DNA of 64,000 nucleotides from Calamus simplicifolius (GCA_900491605.1 UESW01004571.1:131091-195090), one strand, 5' to 3'; shown: positions 40,001-53,689, counted from the stretch's first letter. Notes: generated from the sequence alone by a model not told the origin. Numbers and translations: made by a program.

Positions 40001-43000
40001 GCATCCATCCGATCGGAGATGATCCGATGGTTGCGATCGATCAAGCCATGATCCCGATCGGGGATGATCGATCCGACCGTTGCAATCCATCCGATCGGCG
40101 ATGATCCAACGGTTGCGATCGATCCAAGCCATGATCCCGATCGGCGATGATCGATCGAACCGTTGCGATCCATCTGATCAGAGACTATCCGACGGTTGCG
40201 ATCAATCCGAACCTTTATCCCGATCGGTGATGATCGATCCATCATGATCCATCCGATCGGCGATGATCCAACGGTTGCGATCGATCCAAGCCATGATCCC
40301 AATCGGCGATGATCGATCAGACCGTTGCGATCCATCCGATCCGAGACGATCCGACAATTGCGATCGATCCAAGCCATGATCCTAATCGGCGATGATCGAT
40401 TGGACCATTGCAATCCATCCGATCGGCGATGATCCGATGGTTGCGATCGATCCAAGCCATGATCCCGATCGGCGATGATCGATTGGACCGTTGCGATCCA
40501 TCCGATCGGCGATGATCCGATGGTTGCAATCGATTCAAGCCATGATCCCGATATGAGATTATCGATCCGACGGTTGTGATCCACCCGATCGGTAACGATA
40601 TCCGACGGTTGCGATCAATCCAAGCCATGATACCGATCGGCGATGATCGATCCGATGGTCATGATCCATCCGATCGGTGACGATATCCGCGGTTGCGATT
40701 GATCCAAGCCATGATCCGATCGGCGATGATCGATCCGATGGTTGTGATCCATCCGATCAGCGACGATACAACGGTTGCGATCGATCCAAGCCATGATCCC
40801 GATCGGCGATGATCGATCCGACGGTTGCAATCCATCGGATCGGCAACGATATCTGACTATTGCTATCGATCCAAGCCATGATCCCGATCGGCGATGATCG
40901 ATTGGACCGTTGCGATCCATCCGATCGGCGAAGATCTGATGGTTGCGATCGATCCAAGCCATGATCCCGATCAGCGATGATCGATCTGACCGTTGCGATC
41001 CACCCGATCGGCGACGATATCCGACGATTACGATCGATCCAAGCCATGATCCCGATCTGCGATGATCGATCGGACCATTGGGATCCATCCGATAGGCGAT
41101 GATCTGACGGTTGCGATCGATCCAAGCCATGATCTCGATTGGCGATGACCGATTTGACGTTTGCGATCCATCCGATCGGCGATGATATCCGACGGTTGCG
41201 ATCGATCCAAGCCATGACCTGATCGGCGATGATCGATCCGATGGTTGCAATCCATTCGATCGGCGACGATGCGACAGTTGCAATCGATCCAATCCATGAT
41301 CCCGATCGGCAATGATCGCTCCGACAGTTGCGATCAATCTGATCGGCGACGATCCGATGGTTATGATCGATCCAAGCTATGATCCCGATCGGCGATGATC
41401 GATCGGACCATTGCGATCCATCCGATCGGCGACGATCGGATGGTTGTGATCGGTCCAAGCCATGATCCCGATCGGCAATGATTGATCCGACAGTTGTGAT
41501 CCATCCGATCGACGATGATATCCGACGGTTGCGATCGTTCCAAGCTATGATCCCGGTCGGCGATGATCGATCTGACGGTTGCGATCCATCCGATCGGCGA
41601 TGATACGACAGTTGCGATCGATCCAAGGCATGATCCCGACCATTGCGATCCATCCGATCGGACCTTTGTGATTCATCCGATCGGACCATTGCGATCCATC
41701 CGATCGGAGATGATCCGACGGTTGCGATCAATCTGAGCCATAATCCCGATTGGCGATGATCGATCGGACCGTTGCGATCCATCTGATCGGCGATGATCGA
41801 TCAGACCGTTTCGATGCATCCGATCGGCGATGATCCGATGGTTGCGATCGATCCAAGCCATGATCCCAATTGGCGATGATCGATCCGATGGTTGCTATCC
41901 ATCCGATCGGCGATGATATCCGATGGTTGCGATCATTTCAAGCCATGATCCAGATCGGCGATGATTGATCCGACGGTTGCAATCCATCCGATCGGCGACG
42001 ATACAACGGTTGCGATCGATCCAAGGCATGATCCCGACCATTGCGATCCATCTGATCAGACCATTGGGATCCATCCGATCGGAGACGATCCGACGGTTGC
42101 GATCAATCTGAGCCATGATCCCGATTAGCGATGATCGATCGGACCGTCGCGATCCATCCGATCGGCGATGATCGATCGGACCGTTTGTGATCCATCCGAT
42201 CATCGATGATCCGACGATTGCGATCAATCCAAGCCATGATCTCGATCGGCGATGATACGACGATTGCGGTCGATCCAAGTCATGATCCCGATCGGCGATG
42301 ATCGATCCGACGATTGCGATCCATCTGATCGGCGACGATATCCGACGGTTGCCATCGATCCAAGCCATGATCCTGATCGGCAATGATCGATTGGACCGTT
42401 GTGATCCATCTGATCGGTGATGATCCGATGGTTGCATCGATTCAATCCATGATCCCGATCGAAGATGATCGATCCAACGGTTGCGATCCACCCGATCGGC
42501 GACGATATCCGACGGTTGCGATCAATCCAAGCCATGATCCCAATCCGCGATGATCGATTGGACCATTAGGATCCATCCGATAGGCGATGATCCAATGGTT
42601 GCGATCGATCCAAGCCATGATCCCGATCGGCGATGATCGATTGGACCATTGCATCATCCGTTCGTCGATGATCCGATGGTTGCAATCGATCCAAGCCATG
42701 ATCCCGATCGGTGATGATCGATTCGAGGTTGCGATCCATCCAATCAGCGATGATACGATGGTTGCGATCAATCCAAGCCATTATCCCGATCGGCGATGAT
42801 TGATCCAACGGTTGCGATCCATCTGATCGGCAATGATATCCGACTATTGTGATCGATCCAAGCCATGATCCCGATCGGCGATGATCGATTGGACCGTTGC
42901 GATCCACTCGATTGGTGAAGATCCGATGGTTGCGATCGATCAAAGCCATGATCCCGATCGGCGATGATCGATCCAATGGTTGTGATCCACCCGATCGGCA

Positions 43001-45599
43001 ATGATATCCGATGGTTGCGATCGATCCAAGCCATGATCTCGATTGGCGATGATCGATCCGACATTTGTGATTCATCGATCGGCGACGATATCCAATGGTT
43101 GCGATCGATCCAAGCCATGATCTCGATCGGCGATGATCGATCCGATGGTTACGATCCATCCGATCGGCGACGATGCGACGGTTGCGATCGATCCAATCCA
43201 TGATCCCGATCGGCGATGATCGCTCCGACAGTTGCGATCAATCCGATCGGTGATGATCCAATGGTTACGATCGATCCAAGCCATGATCCCGATCGGCGAT
43301 GATCGATCGGACTATTGCGATCCATCAGATCGGCGACGATCCGACGGTTGCGATCGATCCAAGCCATGATCCCGATTGGCGATGATCGATCCGACGGTTG
43401 CAATCCATCTGATCGGCGATGATATCCGATGGTTGCGATCGTTCCAAGCTATGATCCCGATCGGCGATGATCGATCCGATGGTTGCGATCCATCCGATCG
43501 GCAACGATACGACGGTTGCGATCGATCCAAGCCATGATCCCGATCGGCGATGATCGATCCGACGGTTGTGATCCATCCGATCAGCAACGATATCCGACGG
43601 TTGTGATCGATCCAAACCATGATCCCCATCGGCGATGATTGATCCGACGGTTGCTATCCATCCGATCGTCGACGGATATACGATGGTTGCAATCAATCCA
43701 AGCCATGATCCCGATCTGCAATGATCGATCGGATCATTGCGATCCATCCGATCGACGATGATTTGACGGTTGTGATCGATCCAAGCCATGATCCCGATCG
43801 GCGATGATCGATTCGATGGTTGCGATCCATCCGATCGACGACGATATCTGATGGTTGCAATCGATCCAAGCCATGATCCCGATCGGCAATGATCGATCTG
43901 ACAGTTGCGATCCATCCGATTGGCGACGATACGACGGTTACGATCGATCCAATCCATGATCCCGATCGGCGATGATTGATCCGTCGGTTGCGATCCATCC
44001 AATAGGCGATGATCTGACGGTTGCGATTGATCCAAGTCATGATCTCGAACGATGATGATCGATCCGACGGTTGCAATTCATCCGATCGGCGATGATATTC
44101 GATGGTTGTGATCGATCCAAGCCATGATCCCGATCAGCGATGATCTATCCGGCCGTTATGGTCCATTCGGTCGTCGACGATCCGATGGTTGCGATCGATC
44201 GAAGCCATCATCTCGATCGACGATGATCGATCCGACTGTTGTGATCCATCCGATCGGCAACGATATCCGACGGTTGTGATCGGCCCATGCAATGATCCCG
44301 ATTAGCGATGATCGATCAGACGGTTGCGATCCATCCGATCGGCGATGATACGATGGTTGCGATCCATCCAAGCCATGATCACGATCGATGATGATCGATC
44401 CGATGATTTCGATCCATTCGATCGGCGATGATATCCGACGGTTGCGATCGATCCGAGCCAAGATCACGATCGGCGATGATAGATTGGACCGTTACGATCC
44501 ATCCAATCGGCGATGATCCGATGGTTGCGATCGATCCAAGCAATGATCCCGATCGGCGATGATAGATCCAACGGTTGCAATCCATTCGATCAGCGACAAT
44601 ATCGGATGTTTGCGATCGATCCAAGCCATGATCCCGATCGACGATGATCAATTGGACCGTTGCGATCCATCCAATCGGCGATGATCCAACGGTTGCGATC
44701 GATCCAAGCCATGATCCTGATCGGCGTTGATCGATCCGACGGTTGCGATCCATCCGATCGGCGAAGATATCCGATGGTTGCGATCGATCCGAGCCATGAT
44801 CCCGATCGGCAATGATCGATCAGACCGTTGCAATCCATCCAATCGGCGACAATATCCGACGGTTGCGATCGATCCAAGCCATGATACCGATCGGCGATGA
44901 TCGATCCGACGATTGCGATCGATCCAAGCCATGATCCCGATCGGCGATGATAGATCTGACGGTTGTGATCCATCCGATCGGTGATGATACGACGGTTGCG
45001 ATCGATCCAAGTCATGATCCCGATCGGCGCTGATCGATCCGACGGTTGCGATCCATCCGATTGGCGATGATACGACGGTTGCGGTCGATCCAAGCCATGA
45101 TCCTGATCGGCGATGATCAATCCGACGATTGCGATCCATTTGATCGGCGATGATATCCGACGGTTGCGATCGATCCGAGCCATGATCCCAATCGGCAATG
45201 ATCGATTGGACCGTTGCGATCCATCCGATCGGCGACGATCTGATGGTTGCGATCGATCCAAGCAATGATCCCGATTGCCGATGATCGATCCGACGGTTGC
45301 GATCCATCCGATCAGTGATGATACGATGGTTACTATCCATCAAGCTATGATCCCGATTGGTGATGATCGATCTGACGGTTTCGATCCATGCGATCGGCAA
45401 TGATATCCGACGGTTGCGATCGATTCGAGTCATGATCATGATCGGCGATGATCGATCGGACCATTTTGATCCATCTGATCGGCGATGATCCGATGGTTGT
45501 GATCGATCCAAGCAATGATCCCGATCGGCGATGATAGATCCGACGGTTGCAATCCATCTGATCGGTGATGATATCGAACGGTTGCGATCGATCCAAGCC

Positions 45600-45915
45600 A
45601 TGATCCTGATTGGCGATGATCGATCGGACCGTTGCGATCCATCCGATCGGCGACGATCCAACGGTTGCTATTGATCCAAGCCATGATATTGATCGGCGTT
45701 GATCGATCCGACGGTTGCGATCCATTCGATCGGCAACGATATCCGACGGTTGCGATCGATCCAAGCCATGATCTGGATCAGCGATGATCGATCTGATGGT
45801 TGCGATCCATCCGATTGGCGGCGATATCCGACGGTTGCGATCGATCCAAGCCTTGATCCCCATCGGCGATGATTGATCCGATGGTTGCGATCCATTCGAA
45901 AGTCGAGAAGATTGC
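45600..45915 (-). repeat. Satellite segmental duplication, copy B
   Basis: Partner of 36720-37030. The terminal mark reads CATTCGAAAGTCGAGAAG near 45894. Confidence 0.75.
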
Positions 45916-48238
45916 AATCGATCCAAGCCATGATCCCGATCAGCGATGATCGATCGGACCATTGTGATCCATCCGATCGGTGATGATCCGATGGTTGTGA
46001 TCGATCCAAGCCATGATCCAGATCGGCGATGATCGATCCGACGGTTGCGATCCATCCGATCGGCGACGATATCTGATGGTTACGATCGATCCAAGCCATG
46101 ATCCCGATCGGCGATGATCGATCCGACGGTTGCGATCTATCCGATCGGCGATGATACGATGGTTGCGATCGATCCAGGCCATGATCCTGATCGGCGATGA
46201 TCGATCCGACGGTTGCGATCCATCTGATCGGCGACGATCCAATGGTTGCGATCGATCCAAGCCATGATCCCGATCGGTGATGATCGATCGGGCCATTGCG
46301 ATCCATCCGATCGTTGATGATCCGATGATTGCGATCGATCCAAGCAATGATCCTGATTGGCGATGATCGATCCAACGGTTGCGATCCATCCAATCGGCGA
46401 CGATATCCGATGGTTGCGAGCGATCCAAGCCTTGATCCCGATCAGCGATGATCGATTGGATCGTTGCGATCCATCCGATCGGCGATGATCCGACGGTTGC
46501 GATTGATCCAAGCCATGATCCCGATCGGCAATGATCGATCCAACGTTTACAATCCATCCGATCGGCGATGATATGACGGTTGCGATCGATCCGAGATAAA
46601 TCCGGATCGGCGATGATCGATCGGACCATTGCGATCCATCCGATCGGTGACGATATCTGACGATTGCGATCGATCCAAGCCATGATCCTGATCGGCGATG
46701 ATCGATCCGACGGTTGCGATCCATCCGATCGGTGACGATATCAGACGATTGCGATCGATCCAACCCATGATCATGATCGGCAATGATCGATCCGACAGTT
46801 GCGATCGATCCAAGCCATGATCCCGATCGGCGATGATCGATCAGACCGTTGCGATCCAACTGATTGGCGATGATCCGACGTTTGCGATTGATCCAAACTA
46901 TGATCCCAATCGATGATGATGGATCCGACGGTTGTGATCCATCCGATCGGCGACAATCCAACCGTTGAGATTGATCCAAGCCATGATCTCGATCGGCGAT
47001 GATCGATCCGACGGTTGTGATCCATTCGATCGATGATGATATCCGACAGTTGTGATCGATCCAAGCCATGATCCAGATCGGCGATGATCGGTCAGACCGT
47101 TATGACCCATCCGATCGGCGATGATCCGACGGTTGCGATCGAACCAAGCCATGATCCCGATCAATGATGATCGATCCAACGGTTACAATCCATCGATCGG
47201 TGATGATATCTGACGGTTGCGATCGATCCAAGCCATGATCCCGATTGGCGATGATTGATCCGACGGTTACGATCCATTCGATCGGCGATGATATTCGACG
47301 GTTGCGATCGATCCAAGCCATGATCCCGATCAGCGATGATCGATCCGACTGTTGTGATCCATCCGATTGGCAACGATCCGATGGTTGCAATCGGTCCAAG
47401 CCATGATCCCGATCAGTGATGATCGATTGGACCATTGCGATCCATCCGATCGGCGACGATCCAACGGTTGCGATCTATCCAAGCCATGATCCCGATCGAC
47501 GATGATCGATCGAAGGTTGCGATCAATCTGATCGGCGATGATATCTGATGGTTGCGATTGATCCAAGCCATGATCTTGATCGGCGATGATTGATCTGACG
47601 GTTGCTATCCATCCGATCGATGACGATCCGACGGTTGCGATCAATCCAAGCCATGATCCCAATCGACGATGATCGATCGGACCGTTGCGATCCATCCAAT
47701 CGTTGATGATCCGACGATTATGATCGATCCATGCCATGATCCCGATCGACGATGATTGATCTGACGGTTGCTATCCATCCGATCGATGACGATCCGATGG
47801 TTGCAATCAATCCAAGCCATGATCCCAATCGACGATGATCGATCGGACCGTTGCGATCCATCCAATCGTTGATGATCCGACGGTTATGATCGATCCATGC
47901 CATGATCCCGATCGGCGATGATCTGAAGGTTACGATCGATCCAAGCCATGATCTTGATCGGCGATGATCGATCCGATGGTTGCGATCCATCCGATCGGTG
48001 ACGATATGATGATTGCAATCGATCCAAGCCATGATTCCGATCGGCGATGATCGATCGGACGTTGCGATCCATCCGTTCAGCGACGATCCAACGGTTGCGA
48101 TAGATCCAAGCCATGATCCTGATCAGCGATGATCGATCCGGCCATTGCGATCTATCTGATCGGTAACGATTCGATGGTTGCGATCGATCCAAGCAATGAT
48201 CTCGATCGGCGATGATCGATCGGACCATTGCGATCAAT

Positions 48239-48898
48239 AATTGCATCGTTAATTTTTTTTAAATTTTTTTGGGTATATGCATCACTAATGCGTCGCTAAA
48301 TATCGATGCAATTTTTGTGTCGCTACATTAATGGTTTTTTTTATTTTCTTTTGGTATATGCATCGCTAATGCATCGCTAAATAACGACGCAATTATTGCA
48401 TCGCTAAATTAATGATTTTTTTAATTTTTTTGGGTATTTGCATCGCTAATGCGTTACTATTTAGCAACGCAATATTTGCGTCGCTAAATTAAAAATTATT
48501 ATTTTTTAAATTTTTTGGTATATGCATCGCTAATGCATCACTAAATAGCGACGCAATAATTGCATTGCTAAATTTATGATTTTTTTTAATTTTCTGGATA
48601 TTTACGTCGCTAATGCATTGCTATTTAGCGACACAAATATTGCGTCGCTATTTTTTTAAATTTTTTTGGTATATGCATCGCTAAATAGCGACGCAATTGT
48701 TGCGTCGCTATATTAACAATTTTTTTAATTTTTTGGGTTTTTGCGTCGCTATATTGCGACGCAAATTTTGCGTCGCAATATAGCGATGCATTATTGCGTC
48801 ACTAAATTAAAATTTTTTTTTATTTTTTTGGTATATGCATCACTAAATCATTGTGTCGCTATATTAATAATTTTTTTTAATTTTTTAAGTTTTTGCGT
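48239..48898 (+). repeat. Left arm of the fold-back element
   Basis: Tandem, imperfect units of about 60-70 bp, each with a T-rich run, a GGTATATGCATCGCTAA box and a palindromic core such as TAGCGACGCAATTATTGCG. It is the inverted counterpart of 50150-51126. It ends at GTTTTTGCGT, where unrelated sequence begins. Confidence 0.85.
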
Positions 48899-48902
48899 AC
48901 TA

Positions 48903-49040
48903 CAAAAGTTACTTTATCCTCCTCCAGACACCTTAGTGTTGCAAAGGTTTCTCCATTTTCTTGATCCACAATTCACCTTCAGGGGGCTCAGTGATACCCT
49001 TGAATGGAGGAGGGCAGTGCAGCAAGACTTTTCTTAATCT
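48903..49040 (-). pseudogene. Possible retrotransposon gag fragment
   Basis: On the reverse strand, 48936-49013 reads PPPFKGITEPPEGELWIKK then MEKPLQH, a stop, then GVWRRIK (to 48912). This resembles the conserved start of the plant Ty3/Gypsy gag domain, which typically has PP-F-G-DP--A--W---(M/I)EK followed by a GV/GC step. Only about 35 residues are recognisable, with an in-frame stop, and no pol follows, so it is a dead fragment carried in the element. The resemblance is by eye; a profile search would decide it. Confidence 0.45.
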
Positions 49041-49596
49041 CATTATCTTTGCTAAGGTAAAGTAGGCCCGGTTTGGAATTGTTATCCTCAAACCTTGGCC
49101 TTGAATTACTGAGCGTATCAGAAGTTTTCTGAAATTTTGACACGGTCTGGAGTCGACACCCAGAGTTTCAGAGCCGACTCCAACATGAGATACAGAGAAG
49201 TGCATTTTGTTTCAGTTTCCAAAGCCGACACCCAGTATTCGAGAGACGGGGTTATTTTTAAATATTAAATTTTTTAATTAAAAAAGAATTTCAAATTAAT
49301 TTTTATTTTTTTATTTTATTTATATTATTATATATAATATAATATATAGGCTAAACTATAAATTAATTATTGTACTTAGAGGGTTGCATCATCTTGGTCT
49401 TTAAACTTTAAAAAATTATAAAAATAATTATAAAATTTTTGTTTTATGTCACTTTGATCCCTACCATCTGTTGGAGGAGCAAGAAAAGGAAGATCTGAGC
49501 CACAACATTCCTAATGAGTGGTTTTCTTGATTCAAGGATTATTTGTAACTTTGGCGTAAACCAAAGTTGGCACAAATAGGCATGATAAGGAATTTA
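49041..49596. other. Unassigned spacer of the fold-back element
   Basis: Non-repetitive sequence with no convincing frame. The first 210 bases have mixed composition and a repeated GCCGAC context (GAGTCGACACCCAG near 49150 and GCCGACACCCAG near 49224). The stretch 49250-49480 is very AT-rich (TATATTATTATATATAATA). The rest, to 49596, includes CACAACATTCCTAATGAG and a short inverted GGCGTAAACCAAAG / CTTTGG step. I recognise nothing in it. Confidence 0.6.
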
Positions 49597-49762
49597 TACT
49601 AATGCATCGCTAAATTAAAAATTAAAGTTTTTTTATTTTTTTGGTATATGCGTCGCTAATGCGTCGTTGCGTCGCTATATTAATAATTTTTTTTAATTTT
49701 TTAAATTTTTGCGTTGCTAAATTATAAATTAAATTTTTTTATTTTTTAGTATATACATCGCT
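49597..49762 (+). repeat. Detached piece of the left arm
   Basis: Has the same orientation and motifs as the left arm: TAATGCATCGCTAAATT, TTTGGTATATGCGTCGC, TGCGTTGCTAAATT. It is separated from the main left arm by the 0.7-kb unrelated stretch, so that stretch was probably inserted into the arm. Confidence 0.8.
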
Positions 49763-50150
49763 CCAGTGGCATAATTGGTTCATGGATGTGATGAATCCTA
49801 ACGACAACTTAATGTTTGGTGGTGGAGAGGAGATGGTGCCATCCTAGATTGACCATGCCAACCCATGGCTTGACCCCTGCTACTTGATGTTTGGTTCATT
49901 TATTTCTACCGTTAATGTTTGTTTTCACCTCGAGACTTTTGCTTTTTAGGGAGAATAATTGTAGAGTGACCTTTGTTATGGTTGTTTAGCTGGTTAGGTT
50001 ATGTTAGTCCTCTTCTTCGTTGTGTTCATCTATTCGCTCTCCCAAATTTTTTCTTTTATGTTAAAATGATAAGGGAAAAGAGAGTCTAGCTGTAAACCAT
50101 AAAAGTTCTTTTTTTTTAAAAGGATATGAGAGTTGGAGTCAAACTACAAT
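49763..50150 (+). pseudogene. Possible captured gene end plus 3' untranslated sequence
   Basis: From 49764 a 27-codon frame runs to a TAG at 49845-49847; it begins QWHNWFMDVMNPND and ends GGGEEMVPS. The composition is unlike the surrounding AT arms and resembles the last coding exon of a plant gene. It is followed by about 300 bp of T-rich, non-coding sequence like a 3' untranslated region (TTGTTATGGTTGTTTAGC, TTTTATGTTAAAATG). A second open stretch after the stop has no recognised match. The family is not identified. Capture of a host gene end is inference and could be chance. Confidence 0.35.
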
Positions 50151-51126
50151 GATTGTGTTGCTATTTAGCGACTCATATAGTAAAAAATAAAAAAAATTTA
50201 ATTTTTAATTTAGCGATGCAATAATGCGTCGCTATAATGCGACGCAACATTTGCATCGCAATATAGCGATGCATTAGTGACGTAAAAACCCATAAAATTT
50301 TAAAAAATTGTTAATATAGCGACGTAATCATTGCATCGCTATTTAGCGACGCATTAGCGATGCATATACCAAAAAAATAAAAAAAAATTAATTTTTAATT
50401 TAGCGATGCAATAATGCGTCGCTATATTGCGATGCAAATGTTGTGTCGCAATATAGCGACGCAAAAACCTAGAAAATTAAAAAAAATTGTTAATATAGCG
50501 ACGCAATCATTGCGTCGCTATTTAGCGACACATATACCAAAAAAAATTTAATTTTTAATATAGCGACGCATTAGCGATGCAAAAATCTAAAAAATTTTAA
50601 AAAAATGTTAATATAGCGACGCAACGATTGCGTTGCTATTTAGCGATGCATTAGCGACGCATATACCAAAAAAATTTTAAAAAAATAGCGACGCAAAATT
50701 TGCGTCGTTAAATAGCGACGCATTAGCGATTCAAATACCCAGAAAATTTAAAAATTTATAATTTAGCGATGCAATTATTGCGTCGCTGTTTAGCGACGCA
50801 TATACCAAAAAAATTTAAAAATAATAATTTCAATTTAGCAATGCAAATATTGCGTTGCTAAATAGCGACGCATTAGCGGCGCAAATACCTAAAAAATTAA
50901 AAAAATTATTTAGTAATGCAATAATTGCATCGCGATTTAGCGACGCATACCCCAAAAGAAATTAAAAAAAATTTATTAATTTAGCGACGCAATAATTGGA
51001 TCGCTAAATAGCGACGCATATACCAAAAGAAATTAAAAAAAATTATTAATTTAGCGACACAATTATTGCGTCGCTATTTAGCGATGCATATACCAAAAAA
51101 ATTAAAAAAAAATTAATGATGCAATT
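50150..51126 (-). repeat. Right arm of the fold-back element
   Basis: Inverted counterpart of the left arm, with units spaced about 70 bp: the TTAG(C/T) box lies at 50910, 50981 and 51051 (71 and 70 bp). Cores are near-perfect palindromes of the form TAGCGACGCAAT-ATTGCGTCGCTA, alternating with GCATATACCAAAAAAATT. The arm ends GATGCAATT at 51126, directly against forward satellite. Confidence 0.88.
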
Positions 51127-53689
51127 ATTGATCGCAACGGTCCGATCGATCATCGCCGATCGAGATTATGGCTTGGATCGATCGCAACCGTCGGATATCA
51201 TCGCCGATCGGATTGATCGCAACCGTTGGATCGATCATCACTGATCGAGATTATGGCTTGGATCGATTGCAACCGTTGGATCATTGCCGATCGGATGGAT
51301 CGCAATCGTCGGATCGATCATCACCGATCAGGATCATGGCTTGGATCGATCGCAACCGTTGGATATCATCGCCGATCGGATGGATTGCAACCGTCGGATC
51401 GATCATCGCCGATCGGGATCATGGCTTGGATTGATCGCAACCGTCGGATCATCGCCGATCGGATGGATTGCAATGGTTCGATCGATCATCGCCGATCGGA
51501 TTATGGCTTGGATCGATCGCAACCGTCGTATAATTACCGATCGGATGGATCGCAACTGTTGATTCGATCATCGCCGATCGGGATCATAGCTTGGATCAAT
51601 CGCAACCATCGGGTATCATCGCCGATCGGATGGATCGCAACCGTCGGATCGATCATCACCGATCAGAATCATGGCTTGGATCGATCGCAACCATCAGATC
51701 GTCACCGATCGCATGGATCGCAATGGTCCGATCGATCATCACTGATCAGGATCATGGCTTGGATCGATCGCAACCGTCGTATCGTCGCCGATCGGATGGA
51801 TCGCAACCCATCGGATCGATCATCGTCGATCGAGATCATGGCTTGGATCGATCGCAACCGTCGAATATCATCGCCGATAGGATGGATCGCAATCCTCGGA
51901 TCGATCATCGCCGATCGGGATAATGGCTTGAATCGATCGTAATCGTCGGATTGTTACCGATTGGATGGATCGCAATGGTCCGATCGATCATCGCCGATCG
52001 GGATCATGGCTTGGATCGATCGCAATGGATTACAACCATCGGATCAATCATCACCGAATGGGATCATGGCTTGAATCGATCGCAACCATCGGATATCGTC
52101 GCCGATCGGATGTATCGCAACCATCGAATCGATCATCGCTGATCAGGATCATGGCTTGGATTGATCGCAACCATTGGATCATCGCTGATCGAATGGATTG
52201 CAACCATCGGATCAATCATCGCCGATTGGGATCATGGCTTGGATCGATCGCAACCGTTGTATCGTCGCCGATCGAATGGATCGCAAACAGTCGGATCGAT
52301 CATTGCCGATCAGGATCATGGCTTGGATCGATCGCAACTGTCGAATATCATCGCTGATCGGATGGATCGCAACCATCGATCCATCATCGCCGATCGGAAT
52401 CATGGCTTGGATCGATCGCAACCATCGGATCATCACCAATCGAATGGATCATAACGGTTCGATCGATCATCACCGATCAAGATCATGGCTTGGATCGATC
52501 GCAACCATCGTATCATCACCGATCGGATGGATCAAAACCATCGGATCGATCATCGCCGATCGGGATCATGGCTTGGATCGATCGCAATCGTTAGATATCG
52601 TCACCGATCAGATGGATCGCATCTGTCGGATCTATCATCGCCGATCGGGATCATGGCTTGGATCGATCGCAACCATCGGATCGTCGCCGATCAGATCGAT
52701 CGCAACGGTTCAATCGATCATCGCTGTTTTGGATCATGGCTTGGATCGCTCGCAACCGTTGGATATCGTCGCCGATCGGATGGATCGCAACTGTCGGATC
52801 GATCATCGCCGATCAGGATCATTACTTGGATCGATCACAATCGTCGGATCGTCGCCGATCGGATGGATCGCAATGCCGGATCGATCATCGCCGATCGGGA
52901 TCATAGCTTGGATTGATCGAAATCGTCGGATCTTCGACGATCGGATAGATCAAAATGGTCTGATCGATCATCGCCGATCGGGATCATGGCTTGGATCAAT
53001 CGCTACCATCGGATATCATCGCTGATCGGATGGATCGCAACCGTCGGATTGATCATTGCCGATTTGATCATGGCTTGGATCGATCACAATTGTCGGATCA
53101 TCGATGATCGGATGGATCGCAACGGTCCGATCGATCATCGCTGATCAGGATCATGGCTTTGATCGATCGCAACAGTCAGATATCATCGCCGATCGGATGG
53201 ATTGCAACCATCAGATCACTCATCACTGATCGAGATCATGGCTTGGATAGATCGCAACCATTGGATCGTCGCCGATCGGATGGATCGCAACGATTCGATC
53301 GATCATCGCCGATCGGGATAATGGCTTAGATCGATCGCAACCATCGAATCATCGCCGATCGGGTGGATCGCAACCGTCGGATCGATCATCGCCGATCGGG
53401 ATCATGGCTCGGATCGATCGTAACCATCGGATATCATCGCAGATCGAATGGATCGCAACCATCGGATAGATCATCGCCGATCGGGATCATGGCTTGGATC
53501 GATCGCAACCATAGTATCATCGCCGATCGAATGGATCGCAAACGTCGGATTGATCATCACCGATCGGGATCATGGCTTGGATCGATCGTAATCGTCGGAT
53601 ATCGTCACCCATCGGATGGATCGCAACCGTCGGATCGATCTTCGTCGATCGGGATCATCGCTTGGATCGATCGCAATCGTTGGATCGTA

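Larger units (their letters stand above)
32391..48238 (-). repeat. 83-bp satellite array, block 4 (reverse)
   Basis: Reverse-oriented satellite from the gap to the fold-back element. From about 32.6 to 36.4 kb most units have CGAGCCATGATC instead of CCAAGCCATGATC and lack GATATC; after that, GATATC units become common. The block ends GGACCATTGCGATCAAT at 48238, exactly against the AT-rich element. Divergence is mostly CpG transitions, with fewer short deletions than in 22.6-29.6 kb. No gene is seen. Confidence 0.97.
48239..51126. mobile_element. AT-rich fold-back element at a satellite orientation switch
   Basis: A 2888-bp element whose ends are long inverted repeats: the left end AATTGCATCGTTAA matches the reverse complement of the right end TTAATGATGCAATT, and the similarity continues through several hundred bases of T-rich, GCGTCGCTA-containing tandem repeats. 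The middle holds unrelated fragments. No transposase frame is present, so it is non-autonomous. The flanks are not a direct duplication: satellite on the left ends GCGATCAAT and satellite on the right begins ATTGATCGC in the opposite orientation, so the inverted repeat extends into the satellite. Best described as a fold-back type structure with tandemly repeated arms; the superfamily is not determined. Confidence 0.8.

Noticed and set aside
48890..48915. CACTA-type terminus (GTACTACAAAAG) at the inner edge of the left arm
   Set aside because: It resembles CACTACAA(G)AAA but lacks the leading C and has no matching inverted terminus at the other side of the inserted stretch; only the short subterminal AGCGACG resemblance remains.
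48741..49037. Forward 98-codon open frame
   Set aside because: Its first part is AT-arm repeat translation, and it overlaps the better-supported gag-like fragment on the other strand.
48232..51133. TA or three-base target duplication around the AT-rich element
   Set aside because: AATAATT on the left and AATTATT on the right are mirror images, so any short TA-containing match is an automatic result of the palindrome and not evidence of insertion.
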